In this document: positions 34,901-46,056 of the stretch, piece after piece
Numbering within the stretch: the stretch's first letter is position 1
Layout of the letters: the number at the start of each line of letters is the position of its first letter
Source of the DNA: Trichuris trichiura
Lineage: Eukaryota; Nematoda; Enoplea; Trichinellida; Trichuridae
Assembly (NCBI GenBank): GCA_037903355.1
Contig: JBAJFE010000023.1
Span: 1,550,001-1,614,000 of the forward strand
DNA length: 64,000 bases
Reading direction: 5' to 3'
Translations under genes and position numbers: made by a program
Notes under the pieces: model-generated
Told to the model about the DNA's origin: nothing
The model's database searches: none
Seen by the model: the letters and a program-made list of their open reading frames with translations, nothing else

Positions 34901-36021
34901 CAACTTAAGCTGCGAACATTAAGAAAAGGGATTTGAGGCCAATTGCGCATACAGTGTTCAAAAGATTCCGCGGCATCTCTTATTCAGAAACTGCAAATGA
35001 AGAACCGCCACAATGGTATTTTTTACAGCGCGTTTTTGTCCCATTTGGGATTTCGTCCTTTCGGGATTCAGGCCCTAACCCCAATGGTTTAGTCAGTCTT
35101 TTTGTCATAAGCTTAATTTTTTCACTTAATATATAAACAAAGGAATGAAGAATTTGCATATTGAAAATTTGCCTGCCGTCATATCTAAGTACGAAGCTGC
35201 AATGCCTTGAGAATGCGTTGTTCCATCATTTCAGATGAAAATTCACGCGGGAAATCCTGTCATATTCGTTGCGGCTCGTTCGGAATGTTGAGCCTTTCGG
35301 TATTCAGACTTTCTATATTCTGCGCCGTTGGCATTGCAACTCTTTCGCAGTTTGGGTTTTATCCTGCATTTTGAACTATTCGTCGCTTTTAAATTTCGTG
35401 AGATGCACTTGTTCAAAAGCTCAGCTTTCGTGAAATTTCCAAAACAGTCATCGCAAGTATGCTGCTATCAATACACTTGTCAGTTTTCCTCGCAACTGAG
35501 CAATGGAATTAAGGTTTGTCGTTAAGTTCAGTGAGCGAAATGAAAAAATGACCACTTTAATACGAATTAAGTTGTTTTTGCGAACTATGCGGCGCAGCCC
35601 TTCAAAACTGAGCTACCGGAAGCGTGGGCAGTCTCACAAAATTGACTTGGCATAGAGGGAAATAATTCAGGGAAACTTTTCAAACTCATCATTTTCTGTT
35701 AGCATAATAAAAATTTTTTTTAAACTTATTCAAATAAAACTGCGCGACTGAATACAGCTTTGAGTTGCCCTTACAAAGCAAGAGATTTTCAAAGTTGTCA
35801 ACGCGCGACAGGCAACGACAAAATAACAGCTAATTTGAATAATTTAACGCCCAATGCAAAAGTGGGAGTTATTAAACTTCATAGCTGAATCTGTTCGAAA
35901 AGAGAAGGCAAATTTGTTGGTTGTAATTTTTTCAGATTCAGCCTAAAGCGAGCGATGACTGTCCGGTGCCAACATCAGGGGAAGTACTTTTCCTACTTAT
36001 TTAAACTGCCGGAAGGATGCG
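31992..36021. other. Stretch with only weak candidate exons
   Basis: The missing 5' exon(s) of the minus-strand Nudix gene should lie at the left. On the plus strand 32760-32964 reads SSFNSPEHITLSELIKDS and MEQQLLQCFYVLPSMEGML up to a donor (GG|GTAAAC), and 33082-33399 follows a good acceptor (TTTTTCGACAG) with RLNEIPAKYPSNAKRGR. The two do not join in phase and no family is recognised. The remainder (33.4-36.0 kb) is AT-rich with no coding signal I can defend. Confidence 0.3.
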
Positions 36022-38700
36022 TTGTTTAAAACTGCCATACTTCAAACTGGTCGAACATTTTCCCGCCCTAATGGTGGTAAACTTCACGGTCCGTCAAAGG
36101 CCTTCGAATTCAGCATTGCTCTTAAAGCAGCAATGGACAAAAGCGCTGGTTTTAGTGGGAGCTATTCGAAGCGCAATGAAGATACAAGTTGCTCATTACT
36201 GAGCACACCGCCCACTTTGGACGACACTTTAGTTGACCGCTGAGGCTTTCATGTCATTCAGGTGACACTATGATGATTTGTTTCAGGAAGACGTTAAAGA
36301 GTGCGACTTCTTTTTTGGTTTTTTGTCGGAAGATGATTGCAAAGATTTTCTGCAACTCGAAGGTGACTTCCTACTGCGTTGTTGCAAGGACAATACGAGC
36401 CCGCACGAGCTCACTTGGTTTATTGCCGTTAGAAATTATAAAAATATGGTGCAGCAAGTCACGGTGAAACCTGACGATCAGGTAAAAAAGTTCTTCATTT
36501 CCTCTATGCTTTATTCCTTCAGCGTGCTACACGTTACGAGAAGCTTAAACAAAATAGCGCAACGAAGCCCGGTTTTAATTACATACAGTGGAACCGTTTT
36601 TTAAAGCTTAACTCTTTGTATAACAGATTTTTATTCGAATAACACCATTATTCATATAAGAGATGTCCTTTAGTCACCATCTAAAGAATTCAATTTCTTT
36701 TTTAACAAGCATGCGGTTATTCTGTTAAGCCCTTACTTTGGCTAAAGCTAAGATATAAACCATGTATTTAGGCTTAGGCTTAAGCGTAAGCTCACATTAT
36801 GAGGTCAGACAACGATATTCTACACGTATGTCTTCAGCCGGATGCGTATTGTAAACTGTGACTAACTTTGCTGCCTCAGGACAATTGCACATATACCCAA
36901 CAGTTGTTCTATTTAAGCAGTGAAAGTAGCGGAAAACTAAATTTATTTTGGAACATCTATTGATAAAATTTGTTTGAAATTTTTAAAGTTTCCTATCTGT
37001 TACACTACGGTTTGATTAGTCAGCAACTTTGAGTCCTATATAACCGTCAGCATTCCAAACTCGGCGAGAAAAACGTGTTCGTTGAAAGAAAAATGGTAGA
37101 GTAAAATAATTGAGGTTCTTTCGATAAGCGGATGCGTAGTAACCTGAACATCTTTACCGCGTACTGCCGTCTATTGTTCTTCTGGCCGTAAAAAGCACTA
37201 AAAATAATTTTGACATTTAACTCACCCTGCGCCCTTTTTTAAGCAACGCGTAATTTCAGGGAAGATACGTATTAATGGAAAGAAGCTTTTCGTCTATTAG
37301 AACGCTCGTGCAACATTTCAACACGTCAAGAGAGGTTATTGGTTCGAATGGGCCCGTCGTTCTGCGCCGCGTAGCCGCGAAACCAAAGTGGATGCTTAGC
37401 AGTGATGCCATAACAAAATTTGCCAGAATAGGACACGTAAAATGAGCCGCCTTTTTTCGCTAGCTCATTTTCTTTCAAACTTATCAATTGCTAGGGTCAA
37501 GGCGGTAGCGTTTGGGCAGGAACATTGAATAACAACTGTCATTTGGGAAAACAGCAGGTTGCCATTAAGCTTCTTGTTGAAGATGCTAAACCAGAACAGG
37601 TCGCCTCCTTTGAGCGGGAAGCCAGAATACACAGGCAGCTATCTCATCAGAACATTGTTCAATTCATTGCTATTGTCATAGACAAAAGTCCCATACGATT
37701 AGTGACTGAACTATGCGATTGTAAGAATATTGGCTGCTTAAGGTGGCAGTAGCTCACGATGCTGATTTATTTCAGATAATCTAAAGATTCACTTAAAAAA
37801 GAATGCCTCAAAACTGACGATAAATGACAAAATTCAAATCTGTCTTGAAGTGTCTGAAGGGTTGGCATATCTCGTTGACAAGGGATTCATCCATCGGTAG
37901 TGAATATTCTCCATTGCGAACAGGCCAATTAACTCAATCGTCCTTGAAGAGATATTGCTGCTCGAAATTGCCTAATGAAGCGTGGCCGTGTAAGGATTAC
38001 AGACTTAGGTCTTGCTGTAAGGGTAGTAGGCGCCAAAACTGCATTCAGCGAGGCGGAAAAGTTGCCCATAAAAACCACTGCACCCGAAGGATTGATATGT
38101 AGTGAGTATCACTTCTTCTCATACGATCGAAGAGCCAGCAGAGAGCCAGGGCAACCCTCCGAGAGGGCCCTAATTTCTGCTCAAAAAGGCAGCGAATGCC
38201 TACTTCAAAATCCTGGCAAAATAATTACAACTTTACTTTTTCATCATTTGAATGTACGCATATTCTTAGTCAGACTTTTTTCCAATACGCACTCCAACAC
38301 GAAGTGAATCTGTTGTAGAAGCATTTTCTGAAAAATCAGACATGTGGGCTTTCGGGATTCTAATGTGGGAAGTATTATCTAACGGATCGGAACCGTACGA
38401 AAGCTTGATTAGAAAACTTGACAAGTTTAACTGGGGCAACCAATTGGTAGCCAATATTTTAGCCGGTAAAAACGTTATTAGTCGTCATCGTTGCGCCCTC
38501 GTAAACTGCATGCTTTACCTATGCTTAAAGGTTACCGAATGCCAGTACCCGTAGGCACGCCGAAGCACGTGGAAACGTTGATCAAAAATTGCTGGCAAAG
38601 GAATCCGGACAAACGGCCAACATTTCAAATGGCCAGAAAAACGCTAGGCAATAAAGGTGCCTCCAAAAAGTGGTACCAACGCTTCGCCAAGTTCAAATAA
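36022..38700 (+). CDS. SH2 domain - tyrosine kinase (Fes/Fer-like layout), eight exons
   Basis: A cytoplasmic protein tyrosine kinase. Exons: 36022?-36231, 36287-36481, 37260-37436, 37495-37720, 37776-37896, 37950-38101, 38319-38465, 38531-38700; phases agree throughout, though the donor after 36231 (GTTGAC) is weak. The SH2 domain spans exons 2-3 (FFGFLSEDDCKDFLQLEGDF, FLLRCC in the phosphotyrosine pocket, TWFIAVRN, then YVLMERSFSSIRTLVQHF). The kinase follows: GHGQGGSVWAG loop, QQVAIKLL lysine, SFEREARIHRQLSHQNIV helix, FIHRDIAARNCLM catalytic loop, ITDLGLA in place of DFG, PIKTTAPEG in place of PIKWMAPE, SDMWAFGILMWEVLSNG, and CWQRNPDKRPTF. HRDxAARN marks a tyrosine kinase and SH2 followed directly by kinase is the Fes/Fer arrangement, which nematodes have multiplied. 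No F-BAR region is seen. The 5' end is uncertain; the first in-frame ATG is at 36133. The basic end KKWYQRFAKFK is typical of small nematode Fer-like kinases as far as I recall. Confidence 0.85.
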
Positions 38701-39918
38701 TAAGAAAGTTGTTCGTCGGGTCGCGTTTACGCTGTTCAAAATTGATCTTCAGTTAGAAATGCTAATTTCTTCCTGAACATCATTTAACCGTATACACATA
38801 ACGCAGCATTAAAAGGTTTATGTACATAGTATGGTCAGAGAAGATCAAGAATAAGAAAGTATAAAGCTAACAAAGCAAAATTGAACACAACGATTAGCTT
38901 CTACCGCGCGGACTAAGACTCGTCGTTACGCGGAAAAGGATTTAACAAGAAGCGTATTTAAAAAAATATTGAATCTATAAAATAGGTGGACTAAATAAAA
39001 CATAAAGTGGCTGAGTGCCAATTCCTACGACAGAAAGTGACTGTAAGCGCCAAGTAACACCAAGAAATGAGTGAATAAACAAACTTGCAGACTGAAAAAA
39101 AATAAAATTCGTTCCTACGATGGAAGAAAAAATAATTCCTAAAAAACGTTTCAGTTTTGTTAATGTGAGTTGAAGATGGGGTCTTTATAATTTCATGCGC
39201 GGAATAATACTTTTTTCGAGTTTAAAATTCCGAATCCCGAATAGGTTGATAATACAGTGTACAGCGTGACTTCGTGGCATTTCTGCATTTGCATTTTCTA
39301 GATAAGGAATGTATTTGAGTAGAGGCAATGTTATGCCGAAAAACTACCACACTTTTCAGTGCATTTTTGATCTATCCGGGATTTAGACTTTCGGGATTTC
39401 GATTGTTATTGCTTTTTTCTGAGTTAAGCTTTTTCAACTGCTAGCATTCCGCCGTCAGCCTACTGAACGGCAGATTGTGACAAAAATGGCGTGTTTATAG
39501 AAGAGGACGATTGTATTGACCTCCAAGCGTATAATACAGTGGTATTAATCTGTTAGCGCTATTGACCATCATTAGGTCGAGTGCAGACGCGCGCAGCTGT
39601 TAGTAGTATTCCTGCTTCAATAATCACTTAAACCTTGTCCTTATTTGTTTATTGTTTATTAGAACCACTATTACTCCCCTCGTTTTGTAATGCATCGAGG
39701 CAGATAAGTTGTTTGCCGTTTTTTGCTTTCCAGTGCTTTATGTGTCACTTTTATTGGTACCAACGGCTTTAGGGTCAAGCAGAAGTTTTAATTTTCTATT
39801 GTGACAATTTATTTAACTTGCAGGCTTCATTAGAAGCTGCTGCAACTGAACTACAAAATTCAACTGCTATTCAAACCAGAGACGATAGAGGCACTTTAGC
39901 TTTCGGCCTGCTCTTTTT
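38701..39918. other. Intergenic stretch between converging genes
   Basis: AT-rich, several AATAAA or AATAAAA strings (for example near 38993 and 39102) usable by the kinase gene. No coding sequence supported. Confidence 0.45.
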
Positions 39919-40731
39919 TTATAACAAATTTATGAACTTTTCCCCAATGCAAAGTAAGTCTCGGCTTGACTGCTTCAACTTTTGATAGGTGTCGTAGTCC
40001 ACGCGTTTCTGCAGATACTTACCATACTCGTCACCAAGGACGGCAGCTGCAATCACATCCATGCCGCAGTTATAAGCAGTTACCGCGTCGTGGCATATAC
40101 CCATTCCGACGGCATCGGCTTTCAATGAGCGTAAAAAGTTTAGTTCCGTTTCTGTGGCACACGCCGGCCCATTAATCATTGCGTAAATGCCGTCGTGAAT
40201 AGGCGGTCGAGGTTCAACTTGTCTGGCAGCTATTTGGAAAAGGTCGCGCAGTTTTTCTTTGTATAATCTGCCGCTGACAGGCGCATTACGCTTTTCTTCC
40301 ATTCCGATACCTTTGCCAAAAATACCTGGAATGTAGATATGGTCCCTCACGAGCATTATATCCCCTATTTCGTAGTGGTCCGACAACTTTCCCGCCATTG
40401 TCGTTAGAAATACGGTGCGGATTCCCAACTTTTGCATTATAATAATGGGAGTAACGCACAGCGATAGCTTATATCCGTCAAAGGAGCGTAGACGAGTCTC
40501 TATGCCGACCACATATTTGTGTCCAAGGTAACCGTGAATAAGGCTGCCTGGATGACCATAGCCTCGCGGGCATGGAAAACCAGGAATTTCATTGTACTTA
40601 AGCGACCGGCACAACTTCATATGGTCTGACAGATCATCTTTTCCGGTACCACATACAATGCCAACGCTGGGAGTGACACGCATGTCGTCTTTTAAAAAAC
40701 TGACCGCCTTTTTTATCATGATTTCATCCAT
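39919..40731 (-). CDS. Purine nucleoside phosphorylase-like protein with altered active site
   Basis: A 270-residue, intronless member of the PNP/MTAP family (trimeric phosphorylases of purine salvage). I chose the ATG at 40729-40731; the frame continues upstream without another ATG, across a possible acceptor (CGATTTCAG). The fold signature is clear: VGIVCGTG at the phosphate loop, EIPGFP, GHPGSLIHGYLG, FDGYKLS, EIGDIMLVRDHIYIPG, IYAMINGPACATETELNFL and DAVGMG. Several residues that bind substrate in human PNP are different here: the phosphate-binding Ser33 position is Thr, His86 is Arg, Tyr88 is Phe, Asn115 is Thr, Glu201 (in GPSFET) is Ala in GPACAT, and Asn243 appears to be Asp. Arg84 is kept. 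Loss of the purine-binding glutamate argues for changed specificity or a pseudoenzyme. The alignment was made from memory of the human residues. The frame itself is intact, so this is not a decayed pseudogene. Confidence 0.85.
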   Translation of the reverse strand: MDEIMIKKAVSFLKDDMRVTPSVGIVCGTGKDDLSDHMKLCRSLKYNEIPGFPCPRGYGHPGSLIHGYLGHKYVVGIETRLRSFDGYKLSLCVTPIIIMQKLGIRTVFLTTMAGKLSDHYEIGDIMLVRDHIYIPGIFGKGIGMEEKRNAPVSGRLYKEKLRDLFQIAARQVEPRPPIHDGIYAMINGPACATETELNFLRSLKADAVGMGICHDAVTAYNCGMDVIAAAVLGDEYGKYLQKRVDYDTYQKLKQSSRDLLCIGEKFINLL

Positions 40732-41844
40732 TGTTTGTACAACGTATTTTCTTAAGTCAGCTGAAATCGTTCGATGCAAGAAAGGGCAGCCGGCAGATCC
40801 TGTGCTTGAGTGCTTTAAACTACTATAGCCGCTTTTTTAAAGATTTTCAGGTATGAATTTTTAGCTAGAAATTGAACGCCGTTTTTTGGTTTAACTTCAC
40901 ACCTGCAAATGCGTTTGCAGCACATATTAGATACTCTTTCGAATGATTTAGTGTTTCATACGTTGGCTGGAGATTTTTAGCTTTCTAATTATTCTTGATT
41001 TCAGGCGTTGCCTGTAACATATATGTATACATGTATAACAGAAAGCATGGTTTAGCCTGGTCTTGCCATGATATATATAATCAAAGTAAGCTTGTAAGAT
41101 AAATACACTTGTTAATGAGGCGAAGAACTTTCAGCAAAAGTTTTTAAAGACTGTTGACTCTAATGCATTCCGTAAGTTTGCAGCAACATCCGGAACAGGG
41201 TTCATGTTTGGGTCCGTTTTAGGTAATGGGTTTTGTACTGCATACAGCTGAATGAGGCTTTAGAATAAAAGTTCTTACGGACAAACAAAAAACTAAGTTG
41301 ACTCTTGTTCTTTAGTTACTGTTTTTATTTAATCTTATGCCATTAAATGATGATTGAACAGATTTCGTTCAAGAAGACGCGTCACTACGCAGGCAAGGCT
41401 TTATTACGACAGTCATGCAGCAGCGTTAAAAATATGGCACCGAGTACGTTTTATTAATTTTTGTTGCTCTGTTATTGAAAAATGTTCTTGGCCAACCGGT
41501 CGCGTGTAGCGCGTCTGCACTCTCATCACTGTTGCTTTTTCATTTTCCCGCTCAAGGTTTTGTCCGCTTCCTTAAAAAAATGCAGTAATATTTGGGCTAT
41601 TAATAAAGCATTTTCGTCAACTTCTGTCGGTTCACTTAATCAGAAATAAAGTCTGCCAGTTACGGTACCCATCATCAAAGAAATGCAGGTTTCTTTCCGT
41701 TAAGTGTGCGGCCATCCCGCTCTGCTCTTAACTAAGCCTAAGCCAAAATGTAGAACTTAGGTTTAGGCTTAGATTTAGGAAAAGGCAGAACATGACGGCT
41801 GGCTAAGTTACAATATAAGCAACAAAGCCACAAAATCTTGTATT
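40732..41844. other. Intergenic stretch between two minus-strand genes
   Basis: No coding sequence supported. TTAGGC-like runs are present at about 41730-41780 (AAGCCTAAGCC, then GGTTTAGGCTTAG). Confidence 0.4.
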
Positions 41845-42740
41845 TTAATAAATAATGAAGGTATAAGTGAAGCTAGTTACCTCCCTCACCGAGGTTTGGG
41901 GCGTTTTGCACACCGCGGCAGGTGATTCTTGCTTGTCTGTCGGCTTTGCAGCTTCCGCACTAGGTTGCGCTTTCTTTTTTTCATTCTTCTCCTGCGATTT
42001 GGCTATTGCTGCTTCGGCGGTTTGTTCAGCAGACTTTGGCGATCCTCTTGATTCTTTGCCGTCACTCAGTGATCCAATGCTGGGAGTATCAGTGCTTGAC
42101 GGGATACTTATGGTTTCGGTGAATGACGGAGGACCTGGATAGTTCCAAACCTTGAATTGCTTGCATAATTCCCTAAAATAGTTTTACCCCATTCAACCAG
42201 CTTTTATGCAGCCTTACAAAGTCGCAGGAATGATGCTGAAATCGTTGCAGAGCAGTAGCATTCAGGTGAAGAACTATTACTACTTTTGGAGCAGCTTAGA
42301 ATGCTTGAAAAAAAAATAATGGTACTTCGATGCCCTCCTATTGTGGCAAATAAAACAGTGACCACTCACTTTGCCTTCTTTGCCTGAGCACTTGACTTAT
42401 TAGGTTGACCTTTCTCCTTCGTGTTCTTGCTGGAAGAACTTTGATTTTTCGTAGGCATACATGCTTGAACCATTTTTAGTATAACCGCAACAGCCAGGAA
42501 GCCGAGCAAAAAAGTGAGCCCAAAGATGGACACCCATGATTCCGGTTTCATCGACAGCTGATCATCAGGTGTTCGACTATCACCTGTGGTTTGATTGTCA
42601 GTAGGTTCGTCGTCAGCTGGAATGCTGCTATTTTTAGCCTTGTCGTTGTCAAAAAAATCTTCAGCCGACATGGTAAACTGTACCAATACAGTCAAGATGC
42701 GAATGCACAATGGTGCCGCTTTAAAAAGCCGGATGGTCAT
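41845..42740 (-). CDS. Small single-pass membrane protein, two exons
   Basis: Exon 1 (42370-42740) starts at the ATG at 42738 and joins exon 2 (right end 42172) in phase 2 through a good donor (AAA|GTGAGT) and acceptor (ATTTTAG). Without the splice a TGA would end it four bases later. A likely signal peptide, MTIRLFKAAPLCIRILTVLV, is followed by an acidic, Ser/Thr- and Asn-rich ectodomain of about 65 residues, a membrane span (WVSIFGLTFLLGFLAVAVIL) and a cytoplasmic tail rich in Lys, Ser and Gln. The tail carries CKQFKVWNYPGPPSF and then TISIPSSTDTPSIGSLSDGK and is probably disordered. Coding runs to a TAA at 41845, or leaves at a donor near 41880-41890 (TCG|GTGAGG or GAG|GTAACT). No family recognised; a nematode-specific adaptor or receptor-like tail is a guess. 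Confidence 0.6.
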
Positions 42741-44169
42741 TTGCGCTGATCGCTGTTCGCTTAGGCGAAATTGTTCAGCTGTACCATTCGAGAAATGGCC
42801 GACTGAATGATTGAACTTATCAAACTGCAATCGACTTTGCTAAATTGATTTTAAACAAATATTTTAGTTTAAATTTACGCCAACTGCATGATACTTAAGA
42901 CTAGAAGCTAATAAGCAAAATTTGCGAAAATTAAGCTCTCTAACTATTTTTAAGTAATGGCTTTGCCCTCATTAGCAAGCATGAAGACTATTTAGTTTCG
43001 TTCTTCCCCAAGCCTGAGTTTTTCCGTTCAACCTTAGGCTTACGAGGCGCGGAACAGAATAGTAAGCTCACAGCAAGCTACTGTCGGTGTTCGTTGCCGG
43101 CTGTTTCGTTTTGTCATCAAGTAAACCTAATTCATAATATAGGCTTTACGCCTAGACCTCAGGTTAGGGGTGAAAAGAATGGCGAACATTTTTCCGTAAA
43201 GTAACCTGCATTTCGTCAGCTACAGTAAGCCATTTGCAAGGCTATGAAAAAGAAAACCTGCCATCGATATATAAAGCATTATTACTTTCATCACTTTAAC
43301 AGTCGTTGCTAAAGCATATTAGCAAGCTTATAGCTAAGGTTTATTGAGACAATTTTATTCGATCATTAGTGCGCTGGCAGTTGCCTACATGTTTTAATCC
43401 TTGCGCTAACATTTCGCATTGCTCACCAGTGCTTTTCTTAAAAATGCAAAGTCCACTTTCGCATTTTTGGAGCCTTATTTGCCAACTTAAACGCGCTGAC
43501 TCATTTAACGTATTCTTAAATGACCATAAAAACAATGCTTTTCGAACAATTATATTGATACTTCACGTTTTTAAATTCTGGTGCAGATCGCCCGGGTTAG
43601 TACTGAGATTATTAAATGTTTTTGGTAAGAATTCTTTTAAGCTATGCGTGCGTGAGCTTTGGAATAAGCAATGTCATGAAGGAAATTCAACTATCGAAAA
43701 GGGACGCCTTGTATGCTGCCGTCGGCCTGCAGTCTAACCAGTTTTAAGGTACGCGGGTGACGTTGAGCGCAAAACAGCCCTCAGAGCTCTTACGCGATCA
43801 TTATAAAAAAATGTGAAAGCGCATGTCGGCAAAGTAAAAAAAAATCTTTTAAATTGGTTCTTAATGAATAGCAAAATTTTTAAAAATTAGCGAAGCAAAT
43901 TGCCCTTAAATGTTTGACGTCTCTCGAGAAGGAGAAATGTTCTATCGACTGAAACCGTTACTTGACGATGTAAAAAAATTTGGCCGTCAGATGTATATTT
44001 AATAACTTCAGTGGTGCAGAAGGCTGTGAAAATTTTAAAGCGCTAATGCTTTAAAACAAACAACTGTGGAAGCGGCGAACAAGATTAAAGTAATTCAGGC
44101 TGCTCACTTTGAACTTGATTTCCAACAAAGCGACAGTAATACAAATGCCATGTTAGGTTAGTCTGCGCG
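42741..44169. other. Intergenic stretch
   Basis: Contains TTAGGC-like inverted sequence between about 43008 and 43160 (CCCAAGCCTGAG and CTCAGGTTAGGGG) and a fourth GGAACCTGCATTTC-like motif near 43203. A 64-codon minus frame (43341-43535) and a 122-codon plus frame (43369-43737) overlap; neither has motifs. Confidence 0.4.
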
Positions 44170-45069
44170 ATGGGAAAGCAGTTTAACTTGGACAGTTGCC
44201 TTGAAAAAGCTAGTAAAGGCGAATTGCTAGATGAACCTGATTTACGAGCGGTCATCAAGTTGGCACGGGATGTTTTCTTGAACGAAGAAACGGTTGTTAA
44301 ACTGAAGTCCCCTTTGACCATTTGTGGTGACATCCATGGCCAATACTTTGACTTGGAAGAATTGTTCAAGCTTGGAGGGGAGGTCCCAAGGACTAGATAT
44401 GTATTCTTGGGAGATTACGTTGACCGCGGCCGACATAGCGTGCAGACAATCACAAGACTATTAACTTTGAAAGTTCGCTATCCCGAACAAATATTCCTTC
44501 TCCGGGGGAATCATGAATGTCGTAAAATCTCATCAAGCTATGGCTTTTACGACGAATGTTTGCTTAAGTTTGGCAATCCACTACTTTGGGAGTCTTTCTG
44601 CCAGCTATTCCAGTACATGCCCATTGCGGCAGTTGTCGATGGTAGTTACTTCTGCGTACACGGGGGTATTTCACCCAACGTGCGAACCATCTCGGCTATG
44701 AATTCGTTGGATAGATTCTGTGAGATACCTCAAACTGGTGCATTTGCAGATCTCCTTTGGTCCGATCCGGACGAGGTAGAAGATTTTGAAGAGAGCCCTC
44801 GAGGGTCGGGTTGGCTATTTGGTCGCGGCGCAGCTGAACGCTTTTTGCAAGATAACGGCATATCAATGATTTGCAGAGCTCATCAGCTCGTAATGGAGGG
44901 ATACCAGTTCTTATGGGACAACAAATTGGTCACTGTATGGTCAGCACCGAACTACTGCTACCGCTGTGGAAACTTGGCATGTATTTTTGAAGTCACCTCA
45001 CCTGCTATTTATGAAGCAAAAACGTTCGGCCCAGCGAACCGTTCGTCCGACGCAACTTCGGCTGCCTAA
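44170..45069 (+). CDS. PP6/PP2A-type serine/threonine phosphatase catalytic subunit, intronless
   Basis: A 299-residue metallophosphatase of the PPP family. The metal- and phosphate-binding motifs are all present: GDIHGQ (53-58), GDYVDRG (81-87), GNHE (113-116), FCVHGG (161-166), RAHQLVMEG (236-244) and SAPNYCYRCGN (258-268). GAFADLLWSDP, SPRGSGWLFG and KLVTVWSAPNYCYRCGN are closer to PP6 than to PP2A. MGKQFNLDSC fits the family's short N-terminus, and the ATG at 44170 is the natural start. Two departures: the C-terminus ends SSDATSAA and lacks the DYFL/YFL tail that PP2A, PP4 and PP6 use for methylation and regulatory-subunit binding, and GDYVDRGRHS replaces the usual GYYS. The lack of introns beside intron-bearing neighbours suggests a retroposed copy. 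Nematodes have many testis-type phosphatases of this kind; germline use is inference. Confidence 0.93.
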   Translation: MGKQFNLDSCLEKASKGELLDEPDLRAVIKLARDVFLNEETVVKLKSPLTICGDIHGQYFDLEELFKLGGEVPRTRYVFLGDYVDRGRHSVQTITRLLTLKVRYPEQIFLLRGNHECRKISSSYGFYDECLLKFGNPLLWESFCQLFQYMPIAAVVDGSYFCVHGGISPNVRTISAMNSLDRFCEIPQTGAFADLLWSDPDEVEDFEESPRGSGWLFGRGAAERFLQDNGISMICRAHQLVMEGYQFLWDNKLVTVWSAPNYCYRCGNLACIFEVTSPAIYEAKTFGPANRSSDATSAA

Positions 45070-46056
45070 TTCCGTTGTTCCTGTCTATCACGAAGGGAAG
45101 TCGTCGAATGGGTCAGGCGTAGATGCTTGTAAAGTGAAAGTGTGCACCTGTATCTGTAACAACGGTTCTTTTGGACGGTTTCGCTTTTGATCTCTCAAGC
45201 TCACGTTACTTAACCCTTTCGTTTCCGTGAATTGATTAAAAAGATGTGCAACTGACGCGGTGCAACAGTCTGTTTTATTTAGAATTCATTGTAAACCTTA
45301 ACGGCCAAACAATTTCTTCCTTAGCTGTAGTTTGCTCCAATTTGCAATTGCGCAACGCGAAATGAGCCATTGCTTACTAATCGAACGAATTCTTTAAAAC
45401 TAATGACGTTTGATCTTTATTATCAGAATACTGTAAATGGCAATTTTCGCTTACATTTTCTACTGTCATATGTACGAATTAGTAGCGGAATCGGGTAGAG
45501 CTTTGTTTTTTGCACATTGTAATTGCTAAAATTTAATTAAATAAACATTAATAGTAGGTTTTTTGGTCATGCGTGCTGCTGTTTATTTAAAAAATAATAA
45601 TAATAACATTTAATAATTACGGATTTTGTTAATTAAAAATAAAAAATTTGCTGCGTATTTATTGGCTGCTGGTGTCAGCTTAGGTTGGTACGGGTGCTCA
45701 CACTGATAATTTGGCAATTAGCACCTGCATTTTGGCTACAGTAAGGTTAACGTTGTGTTGTTGTGGGATTTATGGTTGGTAAGTCGCGTCTCGCGCGGCG
45801 GTGTTACGTTTGGTACAATTCCTGTTTGGCGAACGGCCGCTGAGCATTTTTTTCGTTTAACGTAGCACTTTTTGGTTGTTGAACTGATTATGTTCGCACC
45901 TGTTGCTTCATTATGTTTACGAACGGTTGTCGTCGGCATGTTTACCGGCACACCGCTTTTACTAACTCAGAGAAAGCTGGTACGTTTTTTTACGCTTAAA
46001 GTTTTGTTGTTTGCAGTATTTTCCAAGAGTCATCTGTGCTTATTGTCTGGCCCAGC
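45070..46056. other. Intergenic stretch
   Basis: 3' flank of the phosphatase (AATAAA at 45540-45545) and 5' flank of the ASF1 gene. Open frames here lack motifs. Confidence 0.45.
45540..45545 (+). promoter_or_regulatory. Possible polyadenylation signal of the phosphatase gene
   Basis: AATAAA 470 bases after the stop; the first canonical copy downstream on this strand. Confidence 0.3.

Noticed and set aside
41867..42142. 91-codon plus-strand frame rich in Ser, Ala, Phe
   Set aside because: Antisense of the Lys/Ser/Gln-rich tail exon of the minus-strand membrane protein, whose splice phase fits.
44966..45190. Alternative C-terminus of the phosphatase in another frame
   Set aside because: Would need a frameshift inside a conserved core; no conserved tail appears in it.
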